A DNA stretch of 64,000 nucleotides from Halichondria panicea (GCF_963675165.1 NC_087388.1:2768800-2832799); one strand, 5' to 3'. Counted from the first letter of the stretch, positions 34,715-46,155 are shown. Program-made: numbers and translations. The notes: generated from the letters alone by a model not told the origin.

Positions 34715-35963
34715 CTACTGTATCACACAGTATCTAATTGACTCACAGATGTCCCTGGCAGACGGTCTTTTATTCATTTCTTCTTGCAAACAATTGTCGA
34801 TAAGCTCCTTCAACCTGTGTGTGGGAGAGATCTGGGCAACATGGAATGATCGCTCCTTGGCTGATTTGATTGTCTCCAGCTTGCGAACAATCTGCGCCAC
34901 AATCACCCCATAGGAAAACACGTCAAGGCGACTGTCATAGTTCTCTTCTTCTAATCGAATGGCCTCGGGAGGTAGATACCCCCTACGGTGAGCAATGGCT
35001 GTGAGGGTAGAGCTAAGCTGTGAGGGATCATATAGCCGTGACATGCCAAAGTCAGAAATCTTTGCGATAGGCACTGGTTGTGTAAGCTTCAGTAAAATGT
35101 TATCGCCACAGAGGTCACGGTGGATAATCTGCTTGCTGTGAATGTAGGCCAGACCACAAGCCACGTCTTTGGATAAGTTAATTTCACATTCGCTAGTGAG
35201 GGACTCTTCATTAAGGCCGGAGAAATAGGATCTCAGACTACAATCCATCAGCTCAACAACGAGGATTGTACTACCTGATTTGGGGTGCTTAGCGGCCGAC
35301 AAAAACTGAACAATATTAGGGTGCTGCAACGACTTGAGAAACTCGCCTTCGCGATCAATTGCATCGATAGCTTCTTCACAATTGCCGACAGGAATACTTG
35401 CTTGCATCTCCAAAGCATCGTGAAGCAGCACCTTAACTGCACAAACCTCACCCCTGTAGCTGCCTTTAAATACTGCTCCAAATGCACCTTTACCGAGTAG
35501 TTGGTCTAGGAAAAGGTCCAAATCTTCATTAATCTTCTGTCGATTTTGGTCAACTACAGGGGGTGGATAGAAATTAATACACAGCTGACGAAGTAAGCAC
35601 ACAACAAGACAATTTTAGTGCTCATAATAATGTATAGAGCTTACCTTGTAGCTTAACTTTTTTTGGACTGTTTGCAACAATACGCTGTATACGGTCTCTT
35701 TCGATGGTCCTGGCTATGTGAACGTAACCCACAGTAGGACTAGATAAAGCGTCCACCACACGTTCCCATTGTCTCTCTCCACCTTTCAGCCACTCTAACA
35801 AGCCCTCACGATAGCAGTCATCAGGATTGTTGCTCCATTTTTCACCAATGCTTTCAATTGTAGGTGCCGACACTTCGAGCATCAACAATATGTTTCGCCA
35901 CTTGTTTCGAGCATCAAACGTATCTACGTACACTTTGTTTAGATCTACTATTGTGAGAGACAT
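34715..35963 (-). CDS. Death-domain/protein kinase (IRAK- or RIPK-like), 2 exons
   Basis: Exon 1 is 35963-35645, exon 2 is 35553-34715, with a 91-bp intron (donor GTAAGC, acceptor CCACCCCCTGTAG). The phases join to give 386 codons including the stop. Residues about 1-100 form a death-fold domain (WRNILLMLEVSAPTIESIGE, then LLEWLKGGERQWERVVDAL). The kinase domain follows, with the glycine loop GKGAFGAVFKG at 127-137, Lys147 (CAVK), HRDLCGDN with Asp253, DFG at 274-276, and PPEA in place of the usual APE. All core catalytic residues are present. Domain order matches IRAK/Pelle-type kinases, which carry signals from Toll/IL-1-type receptors through death-domain assemblies. There is no signal peptide or membrane helix, so it is cytoplasmic. 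Assignment to IRAK rather than another TKL group is uncertain. Confidence 0.85.
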
Positions 35964-36201
35964 ATTGTAGTACAGTATAGTCACGACATGACAGTATAGT
36001 ATAAGTAGTGATCACCAAACTTCGTCACACATCACATACTGAAACGGACGATACCGGTAGTCCAGGGCGTGAGTATGGTGGCCCAGACGCAGGTTTATTC
36101 GTAGTTGATAGTAGTTCACAATACCGATACTAGATCACAGGCTAGAGGCCAGGAGGTACGACAACATCATTGGGGCGAGCGAAGCGAGTCCCTTAATAGT
36201 T

Positions 36202-36292
36202 CATAGATACTACATAGTATCTATGTAGTTGGGCGGAGCCCGACCGTCCCTGACGGGAGGGACGGTCGGGCTCCGCCCAACTAGTATCTATG
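36202..36292. repeat. Perfect 25-bp stem hairpin
   Basis: AGTTGGGCGGAGCCCGACCG and onward (36227-36251) is exactly inverted at 36258-36282 with a 6-base loop. An outer inverted pair CATAGATACT/AGTATCTATG encloses it. It is GC-rich against an AT-rich background, and is likely a recent foldback MITE just upstream of the kinase gene. Confidence 0.8.
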
Positions 36293-36365
36293 CTTAGTTA
36301 GTCATGCACGTGGTCCGAGTGGTGTATGTAGTGGACTAGCCTCGATTCCAGGCCGCTGAGAAAGG

Positions 36366-37310
36366 ACCGTATAGCGTGTAATTTTCGTAGCCTCCTTTGC
36401 AGCCTCTCCTTTTTCTGTTCTTTGTCACTGTAGTTCAATAAGATAAAATACGGGACGAATTGGAGGAACAAAGAAAAAAGAAGGAAGAGACTAAGAAAAA
36501 GGAGAGCCTGCCTTGCTAAGTCGCGTGACGGTAGACTAGTGGTAGACAAGTGAAAATGAACGTGGGCAATCACTAGCTGGGCGGAGCCTGACAGAGCAAA
36601 AAGCTACAGCATGCCTACGCATTGCAAACTCTAAATAAAAGCTGTTAGCATCGTAGATAGTAAGCCAGAATCAAGCGTGGAGACATCGTAGACAAGGGCT
36701 TACCTAGACTAAAGACTAAAGAGACTAAATATCTAAATTTAGCTCAGTTTTTTTTCCTGAGTTCAGAACAGACCCACTTGATTAGTAGATATAATTATTA
36801 CAGCAGTATAGTCTACTCTACTCTAGTCTTTCATACTTCCTCTACTGACTAAAGGTCTCACGAAGGCTGACTCTACTGCACTGTACTGTACTGTTCATAA
36901 CAGATTATGTTCCTGGTAAATGCGCTCCAAGTACTGTGTGGGAGGACAGTTATTGAGGTTTTCTCTCGCCCATGCTCGTTAAAATTTGTCCACGTCAGTA
37001 GGGGATCACGCGACTTAGCAAGGGGCTCTCCTTTTTCTTAGTTGCTTCCTTCTTTCTTTCTTTGTTCCTCCAATTTTCTCTTCTGTGACAAAGAACAGAA
37101 AAAGGAGAGGCTGCGAAGGAGGCTATAATTTTCGTGGAGCAAAATATTCGTGGTTTTCGTGGTTGGAGGTCTGACCACGAATATTTTACCCACGAAGAAG
37201 CGACCTTGCCTACCTTTACCTGCAGTGCAAGCTCCAACCACGAAAATATTACCCACGAAATGTCTCAATATTGCTGAACCACGAATATTTTGTCCCCCGA
37301 AAATTATTCA
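36366..37310. mobile_element. ACCGTATAGCGGG-family MITE inside the outer element, itself interrupted
   Basis: It starts ACCGTATAGCGTGTAATTTT, is interrupted at 36388-37125, then resumes with TAATTTTCGTGGAGCAAAAT. The right end is worn (GAAAATTATT in place of the ACGGT end). Confidence 0.75.
36388..37125. mobile_element. TAGCCTCC-ended long-arm element, innermost of the nest (738 bp)
   Basis: It starts TAGCCTCCTTTGCAGCCTCT and ends inverted AGGCTGCGAAGGAGGCTA. The inverted arms are about 170 bp with small gaps. Perfect 9-bp flanks TAATTTTCG occur at 36379-36387 and 37126-37134. The arm order matches 5298-6066. Confidence 0.88.
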
Positions 37311-37799
37311 AGGGGCTGGAGTCGAGGCTAGTAGTGGAGAAGCGATATGGCCCCCCCCCCTTAGTTTGGGGCCCCCGGCCCTAAAACGCTATAAGGGGGG
37401 GCCCCATTGCACTAGCGGTATACGCCCCCCTTAGTGATTATAGGGCCCCCCTAGAGAAGTCTTCTGAGCAGTGGAGTCAAGCCAGCACAACAGTAATAGG
37501 AGGTTGAGTTGAGAATCAATGGCTATAATGTTTATGTAGATCTAAACTCCAATACAGAATATATTACCAGCCTATAATCTGTGCTGCTTGGTCACTGACG
37601 ATAACAGTATAAGGCAGCCATAATTATGTGCAAAATAAGGCCTGCGTTACAGTGTGGCAGCACATAGCCATTGTATACACAGCACATGCATGCATGCATT
37701 CATATAGGCTGAGCATATACTACTGAGAATACAAGCAGCAGCCGCAGCCCATGCATTTTGTTATCAAGAACTTTTCCTGGCGAAGTTGAGAATAAACTG

Positions 37800-37999
37800 N
37801 NNNNNNNNNNNNNNNNNNNNNNNNNNNNNNNNNNNNNNNNNNNNNNNNNNNNNNNNNNNNNNNNNNNNNNNNNNNNNNNNNNNNNNNNNNNNNNNNNNNN
37901 NNNNNNNNNNNNNNNNNNNNNNNNNNNNNNNNNNNNNNNNNNNNNNNNNNNNNNNNNNNNNNNNNNNNNNNNNNNNNNNNNNNNNNNNNNNNNNNNNNN
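37800..37999. other. Assembly gap (200 N)
   Basis: Exactly 200 N. The round number suggests a placeholder, not a measured size. Confidence 1.
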
Positions 38000-40618
38000 A
38001 CAGACACCCACACAACACACCCACACACGGCTTGCACACATCACACACACGCACACACCACACGGCCTGCACACCCCCTCCCCACACACACACAAACAAT
38101 GCGTGGGCACACCCCCTCCACACACACACACACACTCACACACCACACACACACACCACACACACCACACACACACACACACCACACACAGACACACACA
38201 CACAACACACACCACACAAACACACGGCTTACACACACCACACATACGCCCACACCACACATACGCACACACCACACGGCCTGCACACCACTCCCCACAC
38301 ACACACAAACACGACGACACGGCGTGCACACCAAACACACACACACACACACCACACACACACACCACACACACCACACACACATCACACACAGACACAC
38401 ACACAACACACACCACACAAACACACGGCTTGCACACACCACACACGCACACACCACACGGCCTGCACACCCCTCCCCACACACACACAAACACGGCGAC
38501 ACGGCGTGCACACCACACACGACCCCTCCACACACACACACACATACACTACCCCTCCACACACACACACACACACATACACAAACACTGCGTGTGTGTT
38601 GTGTTTGTGGAAGTTGGGGGTGTGTGCACGCCGTGTCTGTGTGTGGTGTGTGTGTGTGTGGTGTGTGTGTTGTGTGTGTGTGTGGAGGTGTGCATGCCGT
38701 GTGTGTGTGTTGGTGGGCAGTGCACGCTGTGTGTGTGGTGTGTGTGTTGTGTGTGTGTGTGCGTGTGTGTGGGGGAGTGTGCACACCGTGTGAGTGTGTG
38801 TGGCGGGAGGTGTGCACGCATGTGGTGTGTGTGTGGGGGGGTGTGTTGTGGGGGGTGTGTGGTTTGTGTTGTGTGTGTGTGTGTGTGTGTGTGTGGTATG
38901 TGTGTGTGTGGGGGGTGTGTATGCGTGTGGTGTGTGTGTGTGTGTAGGGGTGGGTGCACGCTATGTGTGTGTGGGTATGCAAGCTGTGTATGTGTGTGTG
39001 GCAGGGGGAGTGCCCGCAAGTGTGTGTGTGTGTGTATGTGTGTAGGGGTGTGCACGCAAGTGTGTGTGGGTGTGTGTGTGTGTGTGTGTGTGTGTAGGGG
39101 TGTGTATGTGTGGGGTATGAACACCGTGTGTCTGTGTGTGTTGTGTGTAGGGGGGGTGTGCACGCCGTGTGTGTGCGTATGTGTGGGGGGGGTTGTGCAC
39201 GCCGTATGTGTGTGGGGGGCATGCGGGGGGGGGGTGTGTACGCGTGTGGTGTGTGTGCATGTGTGTGTGTGTGTGCACGCCGTGTGGGTGTTGGATGTTG
39301 TGTGTATGGGGGTGTGCACACAGTGTGTGTGTGTGGCAGGGGGTGTGCACGCATGTGGTGTGTGTGTGTGTGTAGGGGTGTGTATGTGTGTGGGGGGGGT
39401 GCACGCCGTGTGTGTGTTGTGGGGGGGGGTGTGCACGCCGTGTGTGTGTGTGGTTTGTGTTGTGTGTGTGTGGTATGTGTGTGAGGGGGGTGTGCATGTG
39501 TGTGGTGTGTGTGTGTGTATTGCACCCCGTGTGTGTGTGTGTGTATGTGGTGCACGCCATGTGTGTGTGTGTGTGTGCGTATGTGTGGGTGGGTATGCAC
39601 GCTGCGTGTGTGTGTGTGTGTGTGTGTGGCAGGGGGTGTGCACGCATGTGTTGTGTATGTGTGTGTGTAGGGGTGTGTATGTGTGTGGGGGGTGCAAACC
39701 GTGTGTGTGTTGTGTGTACGTGGGGTGTGCACGTGTGTGTGTGTGTGTGTGTGTATGTGTGTGGGGGGTGCAAACCGTGTGTGTGTTGTGTGTACGTGGG
39801 GTGTGCACGTGTGTGTGTGTGTGTGTGTGTATGTGTGGGGGGTTGTGCGTGGGGTTGTGCACGCTGTGTGTCTGGGGGGTGTGTGCACGCTATGTGTGTT
39901 TGGGGGGTGTGTGCACGCCGTGTGGTTGTTGTGTATGTGTGGGGGGGTTCACCGTGTGTGGGTGTAGCTTTTCTCAAATTGGGCATGAATTAGCTAACGG
40001 TAGTGGTGAACAAGGGAGTGTAATTGATTGCCCACAAACACGGCGTGCACACCACACACACACACACACAAACACAACACACCACACACACGCGGCTTGC
40101 ATACACAAACACATACACACAAAACACCACACACACTCAGCTTGCACATACCACACACACGCACACACCACACGGCTTGCACACCCCCTCCCCATACACA
40201 CCACACACAACAAACACACGGTGTGCACATCCCCCAAACACCCACAAACACGGCGTGCACACCACACACACACACACCACACTCCACACACACACACAGT
40301 GTGCACACCCCCCACACACACACAACACATACACACCACCCACACACGGCATGCACACCCCACCCCACACAAACACACACAACACACACACACAAAACAC
40401 TCACACACCACACACACACGGCGTGCACACTCCCACTCCCCCACATACACACACACACAACACACAGACTCGGCGTGCACACCCCCTACACACACACACA
40501 CACGCCACACACAGACACAAACACACACAACACACCTCACACACACGGCTTGCACACACACAACACACCACACACAAACACGGTGTGCACACCACACACA
40601 CAAATACGGCATGCAAAC

Positions 40619-40649
<31 letters not shown>

Positions 40650-40697
40650 TGTGCGCACCACAACACACACACACACACAAAAAACGCAGCATGCACA

Positions 40698-40748
<51 letters not shown>

Positions 40749-40772
40749 GCGTGCACACCCCCCTCCACACAC
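38000..40772. repeat. CA/TG-rich minisatellite that changes strand twice
   Basis: 38000-38588 is CA-rich, 38589-39960 is TG-rich, and 39980-40772 is CA-rich again. Recurring phrases are 'CACGGCGTGCACACC' and its inverse, 'GGTGTGCACGCCGTG'. A short unique sequence (about 39966-40030, TTTTCTCAAATTGGGCATGA and onward) separates the second and third blocks. Open frames here come from the repeat, not from genes. Both ends meet assembly gaps. Confidence 0.9.
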
Positions 40773-40972
40773 NNNNNNNNNNNNNNNNNNNNNNNNNNNN
40801 NNNNNNNNNNNNNNNNNNNNNNNNNNNNNNNNNNNNNNNNNNNNNNNNNNNNNNNNNNNNNNNNNNNNNNNNNNNNNNNNNNNNNNNNNNNNNNNNNNNN
40901 NNNNNNNNNNNNNNNNNNNNNNNNNNNNNNNNNNNNNNNNNNNNNNNNNNNNNNNNNNNNNNNNNNNNNNNN
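40773..40972. other. Assembly gap (200 N)
   Basis: Exactly 200 N, as at 37800. Confidence 1.
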
Positions 40973-42012
40973 AACAGAGCCAGTTAAAGGAACAGTAACT
41001 TATTCCGTAACTGATAACAGGGGCATAAAATAACAACTTTCTCGAGTTCAGTTAAAGGATAGATCTACATCTTCCGTATAGCTAGCCTAACATTAGCCGA
41101 TAGCACCTGCAAGTCATGGTGTTATTAAACTCTGCACTTAGTCAGCAAGAGAGCTAGTTATGAGTAAGTACTGTGCAAGATCTAGTCAGCAAGGGACATC
41201 TAGATTACTTAGACCATGAGGCTGAGGCTACAAGCATATAGATACCATCTACACTGCAAGTTATAAGTGGGGGTCGCTGGAATCGAGGCTGTGGTTTGAC
41301 CTCTATTTAGGACGCGACATAAAAAAATAATTGTGACGCTGCAGTCGCTACTTTTAGAGGTCAGAAAATTGGAAAAGATCGAGGGTGTCGCATATTTGGG
41401 TCGCTTTAAATAGAATAAGTACGGTAGCTCTAGCTCTATAGCTAGCTATAGATAATTATATAATTATAATTATATGCTGCATCCGATGCCATGGTCAGAT
41501 GTACGTTGGATCTGGAAGGCGTTAGGCACTGGAAAAAGATATGTGCAGGTAAGTCTGTTCAAATGCTCATATATCTCAATAGCTAGGTTCCTAAGCCATA
41601 AAAGTAGACTGGCTAGTTCTAGCATTTATTTATACGGAGGAATCAGAGACTGCCCCCGGGCCCGTTAGACTGGGAACCGTGTTGAGAGTTGTCCCGTTGG
41701 AATGTAATTAGTACAAACCACGATATAAACAGACAGTGCAGTGATATGAGGCTGCTGTTAATGCGTGGGTGGTGGCACACGAGCATTAATTGTGACGTCA
41801 CGTTACATTCTTGTGGGAGCGTGAGATTCTTCATGCACTGGGACAACTCTCAATATCCAGTCCCTTTCCTTTGTGGTTTCCATACCCCCCATGTACAACC
41901 TGAATTCAGTTACCCAATAGAATCCAGTGACCCCCTCTATTATGGGTTCCAATTAATTTCCTCGTTCTTTGCAGGTTCATTTTCATCACTGTGTAGATTG
42001 CTGACTCATACA
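40973..42012 (+). other. Upstream region of the beta-helix membrane protein gene
   Basis: No repeat element is recognised. A short ATG-led open segment (41474-41548) ends at a donor-like CAGGTAAG, and an acceptor-like TTCTTTGCAG lies at about 41965-41974. Joining them does not keep a frame, so they may bound a 5' untranslated intron. Confidence 0.35.
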
Positions 42013-45000
42013 ATGATACTGAAACTGCTGTTATTCTCTGTTTTCTTGTCTGTCTGGGTCAGTGCTTGTGAAGGCTTACAACGGCCATTACCTTCTGACT
42101 ATGAAAACGCTATTTATGTTGATCCTGCAAGTCCAAACAGTACCAACAGTAGCCTGTGTTACACATCTGCAGAGAAACACCCTTGTGCTGATATTAACTT
42201 TGCGCTGGCTTTTCCAGGAAGACGTTACTCAACACTGTTTGTGCTGAGTTCCTCCAATATTCATTATCTTGCTGACAGTGTGTCAAACAATTTGTTTCGT
42301 GATAGTACTCACATTGCCTTTTATGGACCCGATAACAATGGCACTGCTATAGTGAACTGTATGAAAGATGCAGGTGTTGCTTTTGTAGGCTCCTCTGGGA
42401 TTACAATCTATGGTGTTACTTTTCGCTATTGTGGGACATGGAGAAATAGTACAAGTGAAGACTTCAGATCTCCAATCTTTAAATTGAAATCTTTTCGGGT
42501 TAGTATATACTTTTACAATTGCCGGAATATTCAAATTGAATGCGCAAAAGTTTTGAACAGTACCAATGCATTGGGTGTTGTTATGTTCAGTACAGTTGGT
42601 GTAAACTACATTGCAAACTCAAACTTTGACTTCAATGGTATTAGCTGGAACAACTCCATTGATTCGGGTGGTGGTGGATTTGCCGTTGAGTTCAACTATT
42701 GTAAACCTGGAGATGATAAATGCGACAGTGACAATCATCAGATTGAGAATATCAGTCACTCTCTATACTCTTTTGAAAATTGCACATTTAATAACAATCG
42801 TGGCGTTGACCAGTCAAGTGGTAATGGCGGTGGATTGTTCATCCTAGCTATGAACAAAACTCACTCCTCTCTTGGGCGAGGTGGAGGGTTATCTGTTTAC
42901 TTCAAAGGAGTAGCCAAAAATAACACTATTGTCATCAACAATTGTGAATTTAGGCACAATCATGCGAATTGGGGTGGCGGTCTTCTGGTCGAGTTTAATG
43001 ACGTCACAGTACAAAACAAAGTGAACGTACACCAAACTTATTTTTTCAAAAATCACTGTTATTTTAAGATAGCTGGAAAAGGAGCTTCAGGAGGTGGTGT
43101 TCGTGTTGAATCCTCAGTGTTCTACGCTTCCCAATTTTACCCAACTTTTTCTAGAAATTCAATTTCCTTTCAAGATTGCTCTTTTAATAAAAACAGAGCT
43201 CTTACTGGTGGGGCAATATCTCTCTCGTATCATCGTCAGCAGTTTTCTCTTTCTGAACAGCTCTTTCACGTGAATTTATTGAACTGTTCTTTTACATTCA
43301 ACTCAGCTCGTCTTGGTTCAGCTGTAAGCGTTGAGCATGAACACTTCTATAGCAAAGGACAAATAGGAGAAGCATTCTTCAAGGATTGTGAATTTTATAA
43401 CAATACCATTGTATATGAAAATCAAACTGATTCATACAGTGTAGGAATTGGAGCAGTTTACATTTCTGAAGTGACAGTGTCATATCAAGGAAACGTAAAT
43501 TTTGAAGGGAATAATGGAACAGCTTTAGCCATCGTTGGAACAACAGTCTATTTTCTTGAAAACAGTGTTATAGTGTTCAAGAATAACAGGGGCTCGAACG
43601 GAGGCGCTATGTCATTTCTTGGAGCGGCTGGTGCAGTTTTAAGTCATAATACAGAGTTTCTTTTCTTTGACAATTTTGCAAAGCTTTATGGTGGAGCCGT
43701 CTACAATAACTATATTGGCAAAGAAGACCTTCGATCTTCCATTAAATGTTTTCTACAGTATTCTGACTCATTTGCTAACCCTGAAAAGTGGAAGACCAAG
43801 TTCACTTTTAGTAAGAATGTAGCTGGGAAACTTGGACAGTCAATATTCTCATCGACTATTCTTCCATGCTCTTGGTCTGAGAATGTTGAAGCTGATCTTG
43901 ATATTGCTAAAGAAATCTTTTGTTGGAATGCTTCAATATGGATCTATGAGAACAGTTCATGTAAGGAGCAGATCCGCACATCTCCGAAGACTTTCGACTT
44001 ATCTAATGCCAAGAGTGGTGACATATATCCTGGTCACCAGTTTCATGTACACATTAGGACTCTGGACGACTTAAACAATGATGTTACTAAAGAAACTATT
44101 TTTACTGGAGCTATTAGCAACAATGTTTCTGCTGCGGAAGTTGATCCAAAGTATGCATACATTGCAGACGGATACATTGGTATCACTGGTGAAGAGAATC
44201 AAACTCTTACCCTTGAACTGAATGTAGCCAATACCAGAGAATGGCATGTAGAGCTCAATCTTACAATGGGGAAATGTCCAGTTGGATTTAAGGCACAAAA
44301 CATGAATGGTAACGACAGTTTAACTGCCAATCTTGCAAAAACTGTTTGCACATGTATTAAAGAAGATGCATACTCTTTTCAAGGTAACTTGTTGTGCAAC
44401 GCTTTACACTTAATGTCACATATCCGAAATGGTTTCTGGATAGGCCATATTCCCGCCGTAAGTAATGATTTTCTGGTGATGGCTTCAACTATACGACTGT
44501 ATAGGAATGAGACGAATGACTTCCTTCCTCTTCCTCGAAAATTAGAGCGTCTAGATTATAACCAGTGTTCTCATCTACACAGCACAGGCCCTTTGTGTGG
44601 TGAGTGTGTCGAAAACTATTCAATTGCCGTAAATTCCTACAGTTACGAATGTGTCCAATGTAACACCACCGATTTGAGCGTCAATATTGCATATTATATT
44701 TCACTCACATACGTGCCGTACTTAGTAATATTTGTATTGATAATATTCCTGGACATTCGACTGATGAGTGGACCAGCTGTAGGTTTTATTCTCTATGCTC
44801 AACTGGTTGGATCAGGTGTGTTTGATTTCAATATTGGTGCTGTAACATTTTCAAAGCATGCGAAAGATCTTCAGTATGTGCAAAATGCATACCGCACAGT
44901 TTTTGGATTATTCAATCTTAACTCCTTTTCTTTCCTACTACACCCTTTCTGTGTCAGCAAAACCTTTAGTGCATTGGATGTACTTTGCTTGGATTTAGCC

Positions 45001-46155
45001 GTTGGTGCATTTCCTCTAATTTTAATCGTTGTGATTTACATACTGATGCCCTTGAAATCGATCAAACTGAAGAGAGGTTCTGCTGTACGGCGTGTACGCC
45101 AAACTTCAAAACTTGGTACAACACTAGTGCATTCATTTGTGGGGTTTATCTATCTCTCCTATACAAAATTTGCTCTAGCATCTACTAAACTTCTCTCTAC
45201 TACTGGTCTCTTAAGATCTGATGGGTCCAGTGTACCGGATATCAAATTGGTTTACTACGCTGGTCAATACGTCTTTGGGCAGAAGGAATATATGTTGCCA
45301 TATGGTGTAGTTGCTATCATCGTGTTTGTTACTTTTGCTGTTTTGCTTCCTGTTCTTCTGATGGGCCCATTTCAGCTAATGAATTGGTTAGCAGATAAAC
45401 CTTGTTTCCAGTTTCTAAATAAATACTGGCCCACACTGAGAATTAATATCTTCTTAGATGCATTTCAAGGGTGTTACAAACCTAACCGTCGATATTTTAC
45501 AGGTGTCTACTTTATTTTCAGGTTAGTAATATTTATCACATATGCTTTAACGGCTAGCGAGCTATCAGATATGATTTGGAAACAGATTCTTTGTACACTA
45601 ATGTTAGTTATTGTCGCAATATTGCAACCATATCGAGTAAACTTCATTAATTATTTGGATATTCTTCTGTTTCTGAATTTGTCGATCATAAATGCGGTGA
45701 CTATCAGTCTTTATTCTTCATACACTGCAAATGCACACGGCAGTTACTCGTTTAGTCTGTACCTTTTATGTGTCGCACTCATTTGGTTGCCTTTGGTTTT
45801 CATACTTCTATACGTGTGCTGGCATCAGCTTAAAAGGTCAAGGATATATAGACACTGCATTCGCTCGATCAGACCATTCGCTCAGTATGAAGAAAATGAG
45901 AGACAGCCGTTGCTCAGTCCAGTTGTGGCAGGCACACTCAAATCTGACTCTGACTATGATCCGCTCAGTGATGCATCTTTATTCAGTAGAGCCGAAGAAA
46001 CAAATCGATATCGACCCTCAAGCAGAAATGTTATTAGTGTTGATACCAATGATAGTACCAATGGAACTGCTTCAGTATATGGAACTAATGGGACAACTTC
46101 CTCAGGTATTGTAACTGATGGAAGTAAAAATAGTGAGCATTCCAATAATTATTGA
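42013..46155 (+). CDS. Pmp-like beta-helix ectodomain with multi-pass membrane region
   Basis: A single exon of 1380 codons. The ATG at 42013 is chosen because it opens a clear signal peptide (MILKLLLFSVFLSVWVSACEG); the frame stays open further upstream without an ATG giving such a start. Residues about 75-560 carry repeated 'F..N.a..GG.' units (FNNNRG..GNGGGLF, FRHNHANWGGGLLVEF, FNKNRALTGGAISL, FKNNRGSNGGAMSF), the signature of Pmp-type right-handed beta-helices. About 600-760 is a beta-rich, N-glycosylation-rich region. About 755-890 is cysteine-rich (LCGECVENYS..CVQC). About 890-1270 holds seven or eight hydrophobic helices. A 110-residue Ser/Asn/Thr-rich cytoplasmic tail follows. It is predicted to be a surface receptor or adhesion protein. 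The ligand and signalling are unknown. The eukaryotic setting, poly(A) signal and codon use argue against bacterial contamination. Confidence 0.85.
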   Translation: MILKLLLFSVFLSVWVSACEGLQRPLPSDYENAIYVDPASPNSTNSSLCYTSAEKHPCADINFALAFPGRRYSTLFVLSSSNIHYLADSVSNNLFRDSTHIAFYGPDNNGTAIVNCMKDAGVAFVGSSGITIYGVTFRYCGTWRNSTSEDFRSPIFKLKSFRVSIYFYNCRNIQIECAKVLNSTNALGVVMFSTVGVNYIANSNFDFNGISWNNSIDSGGGGFAVEFNYCKPGDDKCDSDNHQIENISHSLYSFENCTFNNNRGVDQSSGNGGGLFILAMNKTHSSLGRGGGLSVYFKGVAKNNTIVINNCEFRHNHANWGGGLLVEFNDVTVQNKVNVHQTYFFKNHCYFKIAGKGASGGGVRVESSVFYASQFYPTFSRNSISFQDCSFNKNRALTGGAISLSYHRQQFSLSEQLFHVNLLNCSFTFNSARLGSAVSVEHEHFYSKGQIGEAFFKDCEFYNNTIVYENQTDSYSVGIGAVYISEVTVSYQGNVNFEGNNGTALAIVGTTVYFLENSVIVFKNNRGSNGGAMSFLGAAGAVLSHNTEFLFFDNFAKLYGGAVYNNYIGKEDLRSSIKCFLQYSDSFANPEKWKTKFTFSKNVAGKLGQSIFSSTILPCSWSENVEADLDIAKEIFCWNASIWIYENSSCKEQIRTSPKTFDLSNAKSGDIYPGHQFHVHIRTLDDLNNDVTKETIFTGAISNNVSAAEVDPKYAYIADGYIGITGEENQTLTLELNVANTREWHVELNLTMGKCPVGFKAQNMNGNDSLTANLAKTVCTCIKEDAYSFQGNLLCNALHLMSHIRNGFWIGHIPAVSNDFLVMASTIRLYRNETNDFLPLPRKLERLDYNQCSHLHSTGPLCGECVENYSIAVNSYSYECVQCNTTDLSVNIAYYISLTYVPYLVIFVLIIFLDIRLMSGPAVGFILYAQLVGSGVFDFNIGAVTFSKHAKDLQYVQNAYRTVFGLFNLNSFSFLLHPFCVSKTFSALDVLCLDLAVGAFPLILIVVIYILMPLKSIKLKRGSAVRRVRQTSKLGTTLVHSFVGFIYLSYTKFALASTKLLSTTGLLRSDGSSVPDIKLVYYAGQYVFGQKEYMLPYGVVAIIVFVTFAVLLPVLLMGPFQLMNWLADKPCFQFLNKYWPTLRINIFLDAFQGCYKPNRRYFTGVYFIFRLVIFITYALTASELSDMIWKQILCTLMLVIVAILQPYRVNFINYLDILLFLNLSIINAVTISLYSSYTANAHGSYSFSLYLLCVALIWLPLVFILLYVCWHQLKRSRIYRHCIRSIRPFAQYEENERQPLLSPVVAGTLKSDSDYDPLSDASLFSRAEETNRYRPSSRNVISVDTNDSTNGTASVYGTNGTTSSGIVTDGSKNSEHSNNY

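Larger units (their letters stand above)
36337..37330. mobile_element. Outer TAGCCTCG-family element of a three-level nest
   Basis: TAGCCTCGATTCCAGGCCGC at the left and GGCTGGAGTCGAGGCTA at the right, with 9-bp flanks GTAGTGGAC (36328-36336) and GTAGTGGAG (37331-37339) matching at 8 of 9. Almost all of its length is later insertions. Confidence 0.85.

Noticed and set aside
37700-41036. Very long open frames of more than 1000 codons across the gaps
   Set aside because: They consist of CA/TG minisatellite plus N, with no protein-like composition.
42013-46155. Bacterial contamination suggested by Pmp-like repeats
   Set aside because: The frame continues into a eukaryotic-style multi-pass region with a poly(A) signal and the same base composition as its surroundings.
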